Shown here piece by piece: positions 18,190 through 26,535 of a DNA stretch of 64,000 nt. The translations under genes and the position numbers were made by a program. Each line of letters opens with the position of its first letter. Positions within the stretch are counted from its first letter, which is position 1. Location of the stretch: contig NZ_CP091913.1 in the NCBI RefSeq assembly GCF_022063185.1, positions 2,357,501 through 2,421,500 on the forward strand. Reading direction: 5' to 3'. The DNA comes from Nostoc sp. UHCC 0870 (GTDB lineage Bacteria; Cyanobacteriota; Cyanobacteriia; Cyanobacteriales; Nostocaceae). A model generated the notes under the pieces. That model was not told the origin of the DNA and made no database searches. It was given only the letters and a program-made list of their open reading frames with translations.

Positions 18190-18609
18190 TTAAGGTGTAT
18201 TCGTTAATTCTTGAATTAATTGCTCAGGCGTAAGAATCCGAGGAGTGGATACAGGAAAATCTCCAGGATTACGAGTAATAATAGCATCTAATTGATTTAT
18301 CGCCGCCGTGCTGTCTTGAATAGCGTCTTCAAAGTCTTTAAAGTTAATATTTAACGCCATGTTAATTGTATTGCTATCTACATTAGCAATACGGCAAAAA
18401 TTAGCTAACTGTTTTAAATAAGTAGCAGGCCACTCTCGACCCCTTGGGCGGCGGATTATGTAATATAAATCACTGAAACTTGAGGCAGAAACATAACCTT
18501 CAATTGCTCCTTCCTCAACCATTACCAAAACTTGTTCGCTGGCTGCTAGGAAAGGCTCTCGTTCAAGAGCATCATCAAGAATTACATTAGTATCTAACAG
18601 AACTCTCAC
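18190..18609 (-). CDS. PIN-domain toxin (VapC-like)
   Basis: The 139-residue PIN nuclease has the N-terminal Asp in MRVLLDTNVILD, the helix with SASSFSDLYYIIRR, and acidic residues in FKDFEDAIQDSTA. It ends with the strand DAIITRNPGDFPVSTPRILTPEQ. Such proteins are usually RNases kept silent by a cognate antitoxin. Its ATG overlaps the antitoxin stop by 4 bp (18606-18609), the usual coupled arrangement. Confidence 0.85.
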   Translation of the reverse strand: MRVLLDTNVILDDALEREPFLAASEQVLVMVEEGAIEGYVSASSFSDLYYIIRRPRGREWPATYLKQLANFCRIANVDSNTINMALNINFKDFEDAIQDSTAAINQLDAIITRNPGDFPVSTPRILTPEQLIQELTNTP

Positions 18610-18887
18610 AGGTTATGCTTCTCCTTTAATGCTTCCCATCTGGCTGCATCAGCATCAAAGTCAGGTGAGACAGGAGGAGCATTTTCAAATAAACCTGCAA
18701 ATGCTTTCACTTTAGATTTCCGTTTTGGCTTGTTTGGTTGTGGTTGGCTAGAAACTTCTGTAGAAGTTACTTCAGATGGAATTTGCAAAATAATAACTTC
18801 CACTTCGCCAGGAGCAATATTTAAAGGCTCGTCAATAATCAAATTGCCTGATTCATCAATTGTGGCGTTCACTTTGTAGGCTTGCAT
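18606..18887 (-). CDS. Antitoxin of the PIN toxin
   Basis: I chose the ATG at 18887 (MQAYKVNATIDESGNLIIDEPLNIAPGEVEVIILQI), preceded by AAGGAG, giving 93 residues. The start has the short beta-rich segment seen in many PIN-toxin partners. A basic linker (NKPKRKSKVKAF) and a C-terminal toxin-binding helix (FDADAARWEALKEKHNL) follow. It probably represses its own promoter. It overlaps the toxin gene by 4 bp. Confidence 0.8.
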   Translation of the reverse strand: MQAYKVNATIDESGNLIIDEPLNIAPGEVEVIILQIPSEVTSTEVSSQPQPNKPKRKSKVKAFAGLFENAPPVSPDFDADAARWEALKEKHNL

Positions 18888-19043
18888 ACTGCTACTCCTT
18901 TTTATTTTTAGAATAGAACAATATGGCTGCAAACAGGCTGATGTGTATGTGCTTACCTATTACTAAAATTATGACCTTGGTTTAGTGAATCTGGAAAACC
19001 CCTCTCCATAGCTTGCTTCCCGCAGGGTACTTCTCCCCTACCA

Positions 19044-19075
19044 ATGTAGAGACGTTTCATGAAACGTCTCTACAT
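19044..19075. repeat. Palindromic element TGTAGAGACGTT family, copy 2
   Basis: Here the palindrome is nearly perfect over its full 32 bp, with a CATG centre. The same family occurs at 8701-8730 and 23602-23633. Confidence 0.85.
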
Positions 19076-19094
19076 ATTCCCCCTTCCCTAGTAG

Positions 19095-19469
19095 CTACGG
19101 TGTACACACAAGTTCTACCCACATACATTTCAAAACTTTGAGAAAATTCTCAACTGTCATGTTGAATGTAGCGATAGCGAAATGAAACATCTAGAGACTA
19201 CGGTGCAAGTCCGAGATTCTTCCTTCCGCTCCGCTCCACTCAGAATGACATTGAAGGGCTATAAAGTAGGCTGTTGACTCTGTGGCTTTTTTGGGGTGTG
19301 GTTCATGCAGTTTTTTGCACATCTCCACTATGGCTGAAACCTTGTAATGACTGGGCTTTTAACGAAATACAAAGTACATGGTACATATTTACTAAAAACC
19401 AACAAAGTCAACACCCTAGCTATAAAGCAAGTGGTGACTGGGATTTTAAGACTTGTGTGTACACGGTAG
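19095..19469. mobile_element. 375-bp non-autonomous element with 11-bp target duplication
   Basis: The termini are CTACGGTGTACACACAAGT (19095-19113) and the complement of CTACCGTGTACACACAAGT (19451-19469), 18/19 identical. Perfect 11-bp direct repeats TTCCCTAGTAG flank it (19084-19094, 19470-19480). An 11-bp duplication suits IS4-type transposition. No transposase is recognisable inside; a 67-codon plus-strand frame (19274-19477) has no family resemblance. A solo copy of the terminus lies at 60869-60887. Confidence 0.85.
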
Positions 19470-19511
19470 TTCCCTAGTAGGGAAGGGGGTTAAAGGGTTA
19501 GGGGGTTAGGT

Positions 19512-19542
19512 TTCACGTTAACTTTTACACATAACGTGAAAA
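19512..19542. repeat. Inverted repeat TTTCACGTT-N13-AACGTGAAA
   Basis: Perfect 9-bp arms stand immediately before the 21-bp palindromic array. The right arm overlaps the GTG of the small repeat ORF. It could be an operator or hairpin. Confidence 0.6.
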
Positions 19543-19731
19543 CTCACGGTCAAAACATCACAACGTTGGTTCAAAACATCACAATGTTAATTCACAACAT
19601 CGCAATGTTAATTCAAAACATCACAATGTTAGTTCAAAACATCGCAATGTTAGTTCAAAACATCACGATGTTAGTTCAAAACATTACAATATTTGTGGCA
19701 AATGCTTATATGTTCGCAACCAACACTTAAA
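19537..19731 (+). CDS. Putative small heptapeptide-repeat protein
   Basis: A GTG-started frame of 64 codons reads as heptapeptide repeats LVQNITM / LIHNIAM / LVQNIAM, imposed by the 21-bp DNA repeat. No ribosome binding site is visible. Hydrophobic residues at fixed heptad positions could give a coiled coil or membrane-active helix. The DNA itself is palindromic per unit, so the frame may be only a by-product. I recognise no family. Confidence 0.3.
19555..19694. repeat. Seven-unit 21-bp array of palindromes AACAT-N4-ATGTT
   Basis: Fourteen-base units start at 19555, 19576, 19597, 19618, 19639, 19660 and 19681, with an exact 21-bp period (two helical turns). Each is an imperfect palindrome such as AACATCACAATGTT; the first and last units each deviate in the right arm. 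Spacers are variants of AGTTCAA. The array lies about 140 bp downstream of the TPR half of the CHAT gene. Confidence 0.85.
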
Positions 19732-19815
19732 AAAAAACTTATAACTGTAATCAGAGAGATTAGAACATCAAGCCTGATAACAAAAGGCTTTCAAATCTGT
19801 TAACTGTCAAATATT

Positions 19816-19840
19816 AAGGACTGAAGTCCTTACTACGAAC
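19816..19840. repeat. Half copy of the GTAGTAAGGACTTTAGTCCT hairpin family
   Basis: AAGGACTGAAGTCCTTACTACGAA matches one arm of the 107-162 element. It forms the stop codon and last codons of the downstream end of the TPR gene. Confidence 0.65.
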
Positions 19841-22475
19841 TATCTCGCGCTTGCCAAATTGCCTCACGCACCTCACCCACGCACTCTTCACCCGTCACCT
19901 CACGCCAAATGGCTTGAAACTCGCTTTCTCCTATGTGCTTGAGCAATCCTCCTAAATAGTTAATGAGCAAATCAAACCATTCCTGATCATGCTGTAAATC
20001 TATAACTAAGGCTTGCAGATAACTTTTTACTGCTTCATTTGAACTTGATTGTGCTTCTAAAACATTGCCCAAGCTCATCAATGCTAATGAAATTTTATAC
20101 CAATCTTGAAATTCCTGAAAAATTTCAAGTGCTTTCTTGTAATAATTAAATGCAACATGAAGGTTTTCTTGTCTCTGTGCTATCATTCCCAACAAATAAT
20201 AGCCATCTGCTGCTTTATACCAATCTTGATTATCTTCTCTAATTTTCAAAGCTGCTTGGCAATAACGAATTGCTTCATTAAAAATATTTTGACGCTGTGC
20301 CAAAATAGCTAACTGATGATAGACAGTAGCAGCTTTATCTGTGTTTTTGACATTTTCAAAAATTCTTAATGCTTTTGTATAATAGGCAAAGGCTTCATCA
20401 TAGTTCTGTTGTATTTCAGCGACCTGACCCAATTGTAAATACTCATCGGCTGAGTTATACCAATCTTCAGTATCTTCGTAAATTTTTAAAGCTTCTTTGT
20501 AATAATTGCTGGCTTCTGCAAATTGCCCTTGTAGATATTTGACACTTCCCAGTTGATGATATGCAGCCGCAACTTTATCTAAACCTCCATAATTTTTGTA
20601 AATATTTAGAGCTGTTTTAGAAAAATTAATAGCTTCTTTATATTGTCGCTGCTTTAGTGCTATTTCACCTAATTGGTAGTATGCCTCTCCTGACTTGTAT
20701 AAGTCTTGAGCGTCTTTGTATATTCTTAAAGCTTGTTGTGAATAATTTGTCGCTTTTTGGAATTGCCTTTGTATTTGGTAAATTCTACTCAAGTTTAGAT
20801 AAATACTAGCTGCTTTATAAGATTCTCCAGAGTTTTTACGAATATTCAAGGCTATTTCGTAAGCAACAATAGCTTTGTTTAAATCACCCTGCTCCACAGC
20901 TACACCCGCTAAATTATTATTTAAAGTTGCGATGCCATCATTTACGGAAGAAATTTTTAATCCTATCAATTCATCTAAAATCTCTTGATATATTGCTCTT
21001 GCTTTTTCCAAATCATGAATAGCCAAAGCTTCATTAGCTTCGCTATTACGCAAATACATCCACATATCGAAGGCTGCGTTACCTTTTTCCTTTACCTGTT
21101 TCAAGTTTGTACCAATCTGCTTACATATCCTCTGCCGCAGGTAGTTAAACTGCTGTTTACGACTCCATCGCTTATATACTTCTCCTAATACTGTCAAAAT
21201 TGACTGAGCATTACGCCAATCTTGTTGTTGTTCAGCAAAGCGTAGGTTGTGCAAAAAATTCGGTTCTTCTATTCGCAACATGAGACTCGCACTTTCAGCA
21301 TTGCTAATTAGCTGTTCATCATAGTGTTCTGCCAATGCTGTATAAAAAATCAGTAAATTTTTTTCAAGTTCCAAAATGTCTGCTTGAGTGCTTTGTTCAT
21401 TTAGGCGTTCGCGTAGATACCAAGGTAATGTCGGATGAATTGTATAAATTTTTGAACCGAGATGTTCCAATATACCTACTTCTGTTGATTCTTCAAGAAT
21501 CAATTGCCAATAGCTAGGTTGAACATTTTCACCAAAAACATCTCTGTATAACTTTCCAAAATCACTATCTGGATTTGCTAAGAATATACTAAACCAATGA
21601 GCATAAACCCGTTCCGAAAACAAGGCTAAAAACGGTAAATGTCGCCGCGTTTTCTCCGACAACCTCGCAAAAGAATAATCCAAAGACACCGTTAACGACT
21701 TATCCCTACCCTCCTCCTCTACACCCTGAAAAGTATCTAAACCACGCCGCAACGCTTCAATTAACTTAGTTGGTGTCTGGTTTTTCAAATGTGGTAATAC
21801 CACCCGCAAAGACAAGGGATGTCCACCCAGCAATTTCAATAACTCCAAATATTCTTTTGGTAGGTTCTTTCTCTCCACACCCACGGTTTGCAAAATCTTC
21901 GCCGCCAATTCTTCCGCATCGGCTGACGATAAACCGCCCACATTAATTAACCTATATCCACAATCAAGCCAAGGTTCTTCGCGGCGACTGGTAATTAATA
22001 CCCAAGATTTCCCACCCCGCAATTCTTTGAGAAACCGTTTCAGGTTGTTTCTTTCTTCTTCACTCACCAATGGTTCATTCCCCGTGGGGAAACCGTTCAC
22101 GGGTTCAAAGTTATCCCAAATCAATAAACAAGGATTGGTTTGCAGATATTGCCGCACTACCGCCTCTTGTTGTTCTGTCATCAATTGGGAAAATTTATCT
22201 CCACCCAACGCCTTGCCAATTTGGTTAATTACCTGAATTAACCCCGCACCCTGTTCAAAGGAGGTGAAGAAAATTCCGCCTGTGCGTTCTTGGGTATCAT
22301 ATAACCACCGGGCAAAACCTGCGGCTAACTCAGTCTTACCAACGCCGCCCATTCCCTGGACTAACACTACATGATTTTGCCAACATGCTCTCTCTAAGCA
22401 TTGAATCTCATAATCTCGCCCAATAAAACCATAGGCACTTTCATCAGGTAAACCATAGACATCTCCAAAATAGTA
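19833..22475 (-). pseudogene. NB-ARC/TPR portion of a CHAT-STAND gene, 5' end cut by an IS
   Basis: The frame is open from the insertion sequence (22475) to 19833, about 880 codons. It has no good start: the first GTG, at 22367, lies only four codons before the Walker A loop. It begins YGLPDESAYGFIGRDYEIQCLERA, a linker typical of CHAT-STAND fusions. The NTPase has QGMGGVGKTELA (Walker A), LLIWDNFE (Walker B), VLITSRREEP and GGHPLSLRVVLP. About ten TPR repeats follow (roughly residues 480-800). STAND NTPases with TPRs act as ligand-triggered switches in conflict or signalling pathways. The missing 5' part is the CHAT frame at 23548-24783. Confidence 0.85.
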
Positions 22476-22522
22476 TTATTCTGTGATAAAAGAACATTAA
22501 AGCGTTATTTTGACACAGAAGC

Positions 22523-22894
22523 ATGAGCAATATACTGAATTACATTGAAGAGAATCCTAAACAAACCCAAAGGTTAATAGGTCTGGAATATGAACAGTTA
22601 CAACAATTAATCATAAATGGGGAAAGATTATATCATGAAAAAAAAGCTTTACTGGAATCTAAGAAAGTGAGAATTATTGCTGGTGGAGGAGGTCGGAAAC
22701 CAAAATTATCTATTTCTGAACAAATCATTTTAACTTTAGTGTATCTCCGACATCTGACAACCTTTCAACTTCTAGGTATTCAGTTTGAAGTAAGTGAGTC
22801 TACAGCCAACGATACGTTTAACTATTGGTTGCCTAACTTGCGAGAATTACTGCCATCAAGTTTGCTTGAACAAGTAAAAAAAAAACGCTTCTGA
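22523..22894 (+). CDS. Transposase, N-terminal frame (HTH)
   Basis: This 123-residue frame has an N-terminal helical region. A helix-turn-helix typical of DDE-superfamily transposases follows (RKPKLSISEQIILTLVYLRHLTTFQLLGIQFEVSESTANDTFNYWLPNLRELLP). It runs into a stop just after a 10-A run (22876-22885). The catalytic part continues in the next frame, so the whole enzyme would require slippage at the A-run, or the gene carries a one-base indel. Confidence 0.85.
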   Translation: MSNILNYIEENPKQTQRLIGLEYEQLQQLIINGERLYHEKKALLESKKVRIIAGGGGRKPKLSISEQIILTLVYLRHLTTFQLLGIQFEVSESTANDTFNYWLPNLRELLPSSLLEQVKKKRF

Positions 22895-23447
22895 CTATGA
22901 AGTAGTAAAAGAAATGCTCACAGAATATGAATTAATAGTAGATAGCTATGAACAAGTCAGAGAAAGACCTAGAGACAATGATGAACAAAAGAAATATTTT
23001 TCAGGTAAGAAGAGTAATCATACATTTAAAACTCAAATGATTATTTTACCTGATGCTAGTGATATCGTTGATGTTGTGGCAGGTGAACCTGGTCCAAAAA
23101 GCGATATAACTTTGTTCCGAGAATATCGTTCAGAGTTTGATGCCAAACAAAGATTTAAAGGAGATAAGGCATATCTTGGAGAAGATTTAATTACAACTCC
23201 AATTAAGAAACCAAGAAATCAAGAACTAACAACTGAACAGAAAGAACAGAACAAAATATTTTCATCTAAACGAATCTTTGTTGAACATCGAATACGGTCA
23301 GTCAAAATCTTTCGAGTTGTCCAAGAGAGATTTAGGTTAAATACCCGCAAATATAAGCAAGTAATTTTGACGATTTGTGGGCTAGTAAGGTTACGGATTC
23401 GAGGGCTAATATTACCATTAGAAATATCAGCTATATCATCAGGTTAA
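22878..23447 (+). CDS. Transposase, C-terminal frame (DDE catalytic)
   Basis: In the +1 frame, codons open right after the TAA at 22875 and read KKNASDYEVVKEMLTEYELIVDSYEQ from inside the A-run, so the two frames join without loss of sequence. DDE features are LIVDSYEQ (first Asp), KGDKAYLGE (second Asp) and VEHRIRSVKIFRVVQERFR (Glu). A stand-alone start at the ATG at 22914 would cost the upstream strand. Removing one A from the 10-A run fuses the frames. Confidence 0.83.
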   Translation, partial: KKNASDYEVVKEMLTEYELIVDSYEQVRERPRDNDEQKKYFSGKKSNHTFKTQMIILPDASDIVDVVAGEPGPKSDITLFREYRSEFDAKQRFKGDKAYLGEDLITTPIKKPRNQELTTEQKEQNKIFSSKRIFVEHRIRSVKIFRVVQERFRLNTRKYKQVILTICGLVRLRIRGLILPLEISAISSG

Positions 23448-23547
23448 AATTATCGCATATAACTAGATATTTTTGCCTAATTATCAACAGCAAATATCTC
23501 AAAGTCTTATTTCATCGTACAGAATAGCTAATTTAAGATGATTGCAT

Positions 23548-24783
23548 TTAGTGGCTACAGCCTAGCCAAACAAAGGCTTTGACTGTTTTCGGAGATGTCT
23601 CATGTAGAGACGTTTTATTCAACGTCTCTACATTATTCATTAATTCTAAAAAACTCGGTGCTTGCTGTTTGGGAACAAATGGTGTGTAGGGTTCTTGCTG
23701 ATATAAAACTGGCACTAGCCAATCTTGTAAAGGTAAATCCACATTGAGAGCAGGGCGCAATTTTTCAATACACATTGACTTTCGCCCAGCTGCGACTGCT
23801 GCGGCAATACACTCTCCCCTTACCAGTTCCCGATAAAACCGCCCAATAAAGTGTTCTGCACCTTTGGCTTGGACTTTATACGCCATTGCTACTACACCCT
23901 TCGCCCCCAATTTCACTAACTGTCCCGCGACTGAGGAAAAAGCTTCTTCGCCTACTTGTCCAGATTTGCAAGCGTTTAAGACGAAAATTGGCACGCGACA
24001 ATCTCTTAAATATTGGGCAATTTCTCTAGCGTTGACTGTTTGGGGGTTGCCTTCGTCGTCTTCAAACACTAAAACGCCTTGGGTTTCGTTGTCAAAATCC
24101 CCATGTCCATCAAAATGGACAATATGGTAAAAACCCTTATGCGCCTGTAATTCTGCTTCAAACTCTCTGAGGCTAGGGGGACGCAATACTTTCAGATTGA
24201 CTTGTTGGCGGATGGGTTGCAACGCTGTCAACAGGGGACGGGCTATGGTTTTAAAATTTATGTCTCGTTCGCCGTAAGGACGGGCAATTACTAATAAAAT
24301 ATTTAACTGGTCATCGGGCATTGGTGGTAAAGCTGCCCTAACTCCCTGACTGCTAAGGCTGCGATACATCCCAGCTAATGATGGGGCGAGAAATTGATAG
24401 TCGGGGGAATACAGCAATTCCCAAGGTAAATTCAGCACGTTGGCGTTATCAGAAATTATGCCCAGTTCACAGTTGTCGAGTCCTTCCCTTGTGGCTTCTT
24501 GAAAAAATTCTTTGCCCTTCTCGGTGCTGCGAAATACTAGCTCAAATAACTCTTGTCCCCAGTGCTGCAACTGTTGTTCGATTTTTGCGGCGTTATCTGG
24601 GAATATCCCGTAGGGGAAGGTGAGATATTCTTCTAAATACCAGCGTAAATCAGTTAGCTTTTCTTGATCGAAAGGTTGATGGAATGGGACTTGTGGCGCA
24701 AGGCGTTGGGTTTCATATCCCCGTTGCCAGGATAGTTGTATGGTTTCACTGTGATAGGTAATTCTTAACCAGTTTCTTACCAT
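23548..24783 (-). pseudogene. CHAT protease portion of the interrupted CHAT-NB-ARC-TPR gene
   Basis: This 411-codon frame starts at the ATG at 24783 (MVRNWLRITYHSETIQLSW). It contains a CHAT (caspase HetF-associated with TPRs) domain. Its catalytic dyad is His in HIVHFDGHGDF and Cys in FVLNACKSGQVGEEAF. The last 50 codons are degenerate: a 32-bp dispersed palindrome (23602-23633) encodes NVETLNKTSLHE, and the frame stops 20 bp before the IS. The protease domain itself looks intact and could still be made alone. In this architecture the STAND-TPR part normally controls the protease, so a free CHAT domain would lack its regulator. Confidence 0.85.
23602..23633. repeat. Palindromic element TGTAGAGACGTT family, copy 3, inside a coding frame
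   Basis: The 32-bp palindromic element lies in the linker downstream of the CHAT domain and contributes about 11 codons to it. Confidence 0.85.
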
Positions 24784-24921
24784 CTGTGCTGGGTTGTTGC
24801 TTTGAGTGATTTGATTCTAGCTTATGTGGGTTATCACGCAGAGGCGCGGAGACGCGGAGAGGGAGGTGGAGTGTTTTTAGTTGGTATGATTTGGGTTTAA
24901 TTAGGTTATTTCTGGTTTTTT

Positions 24922-26040
24922 ATGTTCCCTCAGATTGAAACTATATTTTTGCGTCAAATGGCTTCGGGCGATCGCCTGTTTTTACAACTTTACAAGTTCA
25001 TCGGTTCTCAACCTGGGAAAAAGGTCTATATTCAATCAAATCTCCACGGTGCGGAAATATCTGGTAATGCGGTTATTCATCAATTGATTGAGTTTTTATT
25101 GTCGGTTGATGCGGCTGATTTAATGGGGGAGGTTTGGTTAGTTCCTGTGTGCAATCCAATGGGAGTTAATGAACGCGCTCAACATTTTTCTCCTGGCCGT
25201 CATTGTGCCTATGAATCTAAAGACTGGAATCGCATTTTTTGGGATTATGAGAAACACAATAATCATTTGTTGGCTTTTGCTAAGTCTCAAATTCATGAAG
25301 ATTTAGCAACTATTCGCCAGAATTATTTAAATATTATCAAACAGAAATTTGCTCGGAATTTAGATGAAATTAGTTCACCTCATAGCGTCCCCTACAGTGA
25401 AAGATTTCGGTATGAATTACAATCTATTAGTCTCGATGCTGACTATTTAATTGATTTACATAGTTCTAATAATCAAGGTTTAGATTATGTTTATTATTTC
25501 CGTAATCGTGAAGATAGCGCAAAATATTTTTTGCTGGATTTTGGTATATTGCTAGATAAATATGATGGTGATGCTTTCGATGAAGCGTTTATTAAACCTT
25601 GGTTGGCTTTAGAAGATTGTTTTCAGCAGTTGGGTAGACAAATTCAATTTGACATCGAAGCTTGGACTTTAGAACTAGGTGCAGGTATGCAAATGAATCC
25701 TGATTCGGTGGCGAAAGGTGTGGAGGGTATAAAAAATTATTTAATTCAAAAAAATGTGTTGCAAAATCTACCCTCTACTCAAGGTCATGAAATTTATTTT
25801 GCTAAGAGTAGCAACCGGGAAAAATATTATGCGATCGCAGGCGGGATGATTCAGTCTAGAGTCGCTTTAGGTACAAATATCAAAGCTGGCGAAAAACTAT
25901 ATCAAATTCTCAGCTTTAATAAGGAAAATCAGCTACCTACAGTTATTGATATCTGTGCGGCTGAAGATGGCTTAGTTTACGATGTCTCCACAAATCAAGC
26001 TGTAAATCAAGGTGAATTTGTGCTTGGGATAATTCATTAG
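24922..26040 (+). CDS. Succinylglutamate desuccinylase/aspartoacylase-family M14 hydrolase
   Basis: The 372-residue zinc carboxypeptidase-like protein has the metal ligands His and Glu in QSNLHGAEISGN and His in DYLIDLHSSNNQG. The catalytic Glu probably lies in DIEAWTLELGAG. The C-terminal beta domain (REKYYAIAGGMIQSRVALGTNIKAGEKLYQIL) is typical of AstE/aspartoacylase-like amidohydrolases. It removes an acyl group from an amino acid or small amide; the substrate is unknown. It is divergent from the CHAT frame with a 138-bp gap. Confidence 0.87.
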   Translation: MFPQIETIFLRQMASGDRLFLQLYKFIGSQPGKKVYIQSNLHGAEISGNAVIHQLIEFLLSVDAADLMGEVWLVPVCNPMGVNERAQHFSPGRHCAYESKDWNRIFWDYEKHNNHLLAFAKSQIHEDLATIRQNYLNIIKQKFARNLDEISSPHSVPYSERFRYELQSISLDADYLIDLHSSNNQGLDYVYYFRNREDSAKYFLLDFGILLDKYDGDAFDEAFIKPWLALEDCFQQLGRQIQFDIEAWTLELGAGMQMNPDSVAKGVEGIKNYLIQKNVLQNLPSTQGHEIYFAKSSNREKYYAIAGGMIQSRVALGTNIKAGEKLYQILSFNKENQLPTVIDICAAEDGLVYDVSTNQAVNQGEFVLGIIH

Positions 26041-26535
26041 TTGATAATTGTTCATAAGAACTGAAGTTTAAATCTCTAATATATTAAGATAAATATATAT
26101 AATAAATAACTTATGATTTAATGGTAATTATAGAAAAAATCACAAGATTGCACTAAAAGCAATCATCTTGAGGAAAGATAATTCTTGAGAAGATTTGTGT
26201 TTCTATCTCATTTTTTTGAGATGATAGCTAAATATATTTGGTAGTAGACTAAACTAAAATTAAAGACTAGTACAGCACGGCGTAAATAAGAGCAAAGTTG
26301 AGCCACTGCGTTGCCGGGTTTCCTCCGGTTGTAGCAAGAGGCGTGGCGGTGTCGGTTTCCGTCCCGCCAAACTTTGTAAGAGAAGCTACCATTCTCAATC
26401 TTTTGACTTTGAACTTTTAACTTTTGACTTCCGCGCAAGCGGTGCTAGTTCCCCGCACCTCTCAGAGTGAATTGGTGTTTTTTTGAGTGTTTTTGTAAAA
26501 AAAACTGATAGCAACTATATCCGAACTATAAAACG
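26041..26535. other. Intergenic region with dispersed repeat modules
   Basis: A hairpin (GATTGC-N7-GCAATC, 26146-26164) may end the upstream gene. From about 26270 to 26460 there are GC-rich modules (CTGCGTTGCCGGGTTTCC, then AACTTTTAACTTTTGACTTCC) that look like common cyanobacterial intergenic repeats. I see no gene. The era promoter should lie at the right end. Confidence 0.55.

Larger units (their letters stand above)
22473..23528. mobile_element. Insertion sequence with two-frame transposase
   Basis: The element is about 1.06 kb. Its imperfect inverted ends share TATTCTGT (left about 22473-22492, right about 23507-23528) and TA flanks both sides. Two plus-strand frames encode a DDE_Tnp_4/HTH_Tnp_4-type transposase of the IS5 superfamily. 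It sits between the CHAT frame and the NB-ARC/TPR frame, opposite in orientation to them. The exact ends are approximate. Confidence 0.75.

Noticed and set aside
19274..19477. 67-codon ORF inside the 375-bp element as a transposase fragment
   Set aside because: No transposase motif is recognisable and it runs through the terminal repeat into the target duplication.
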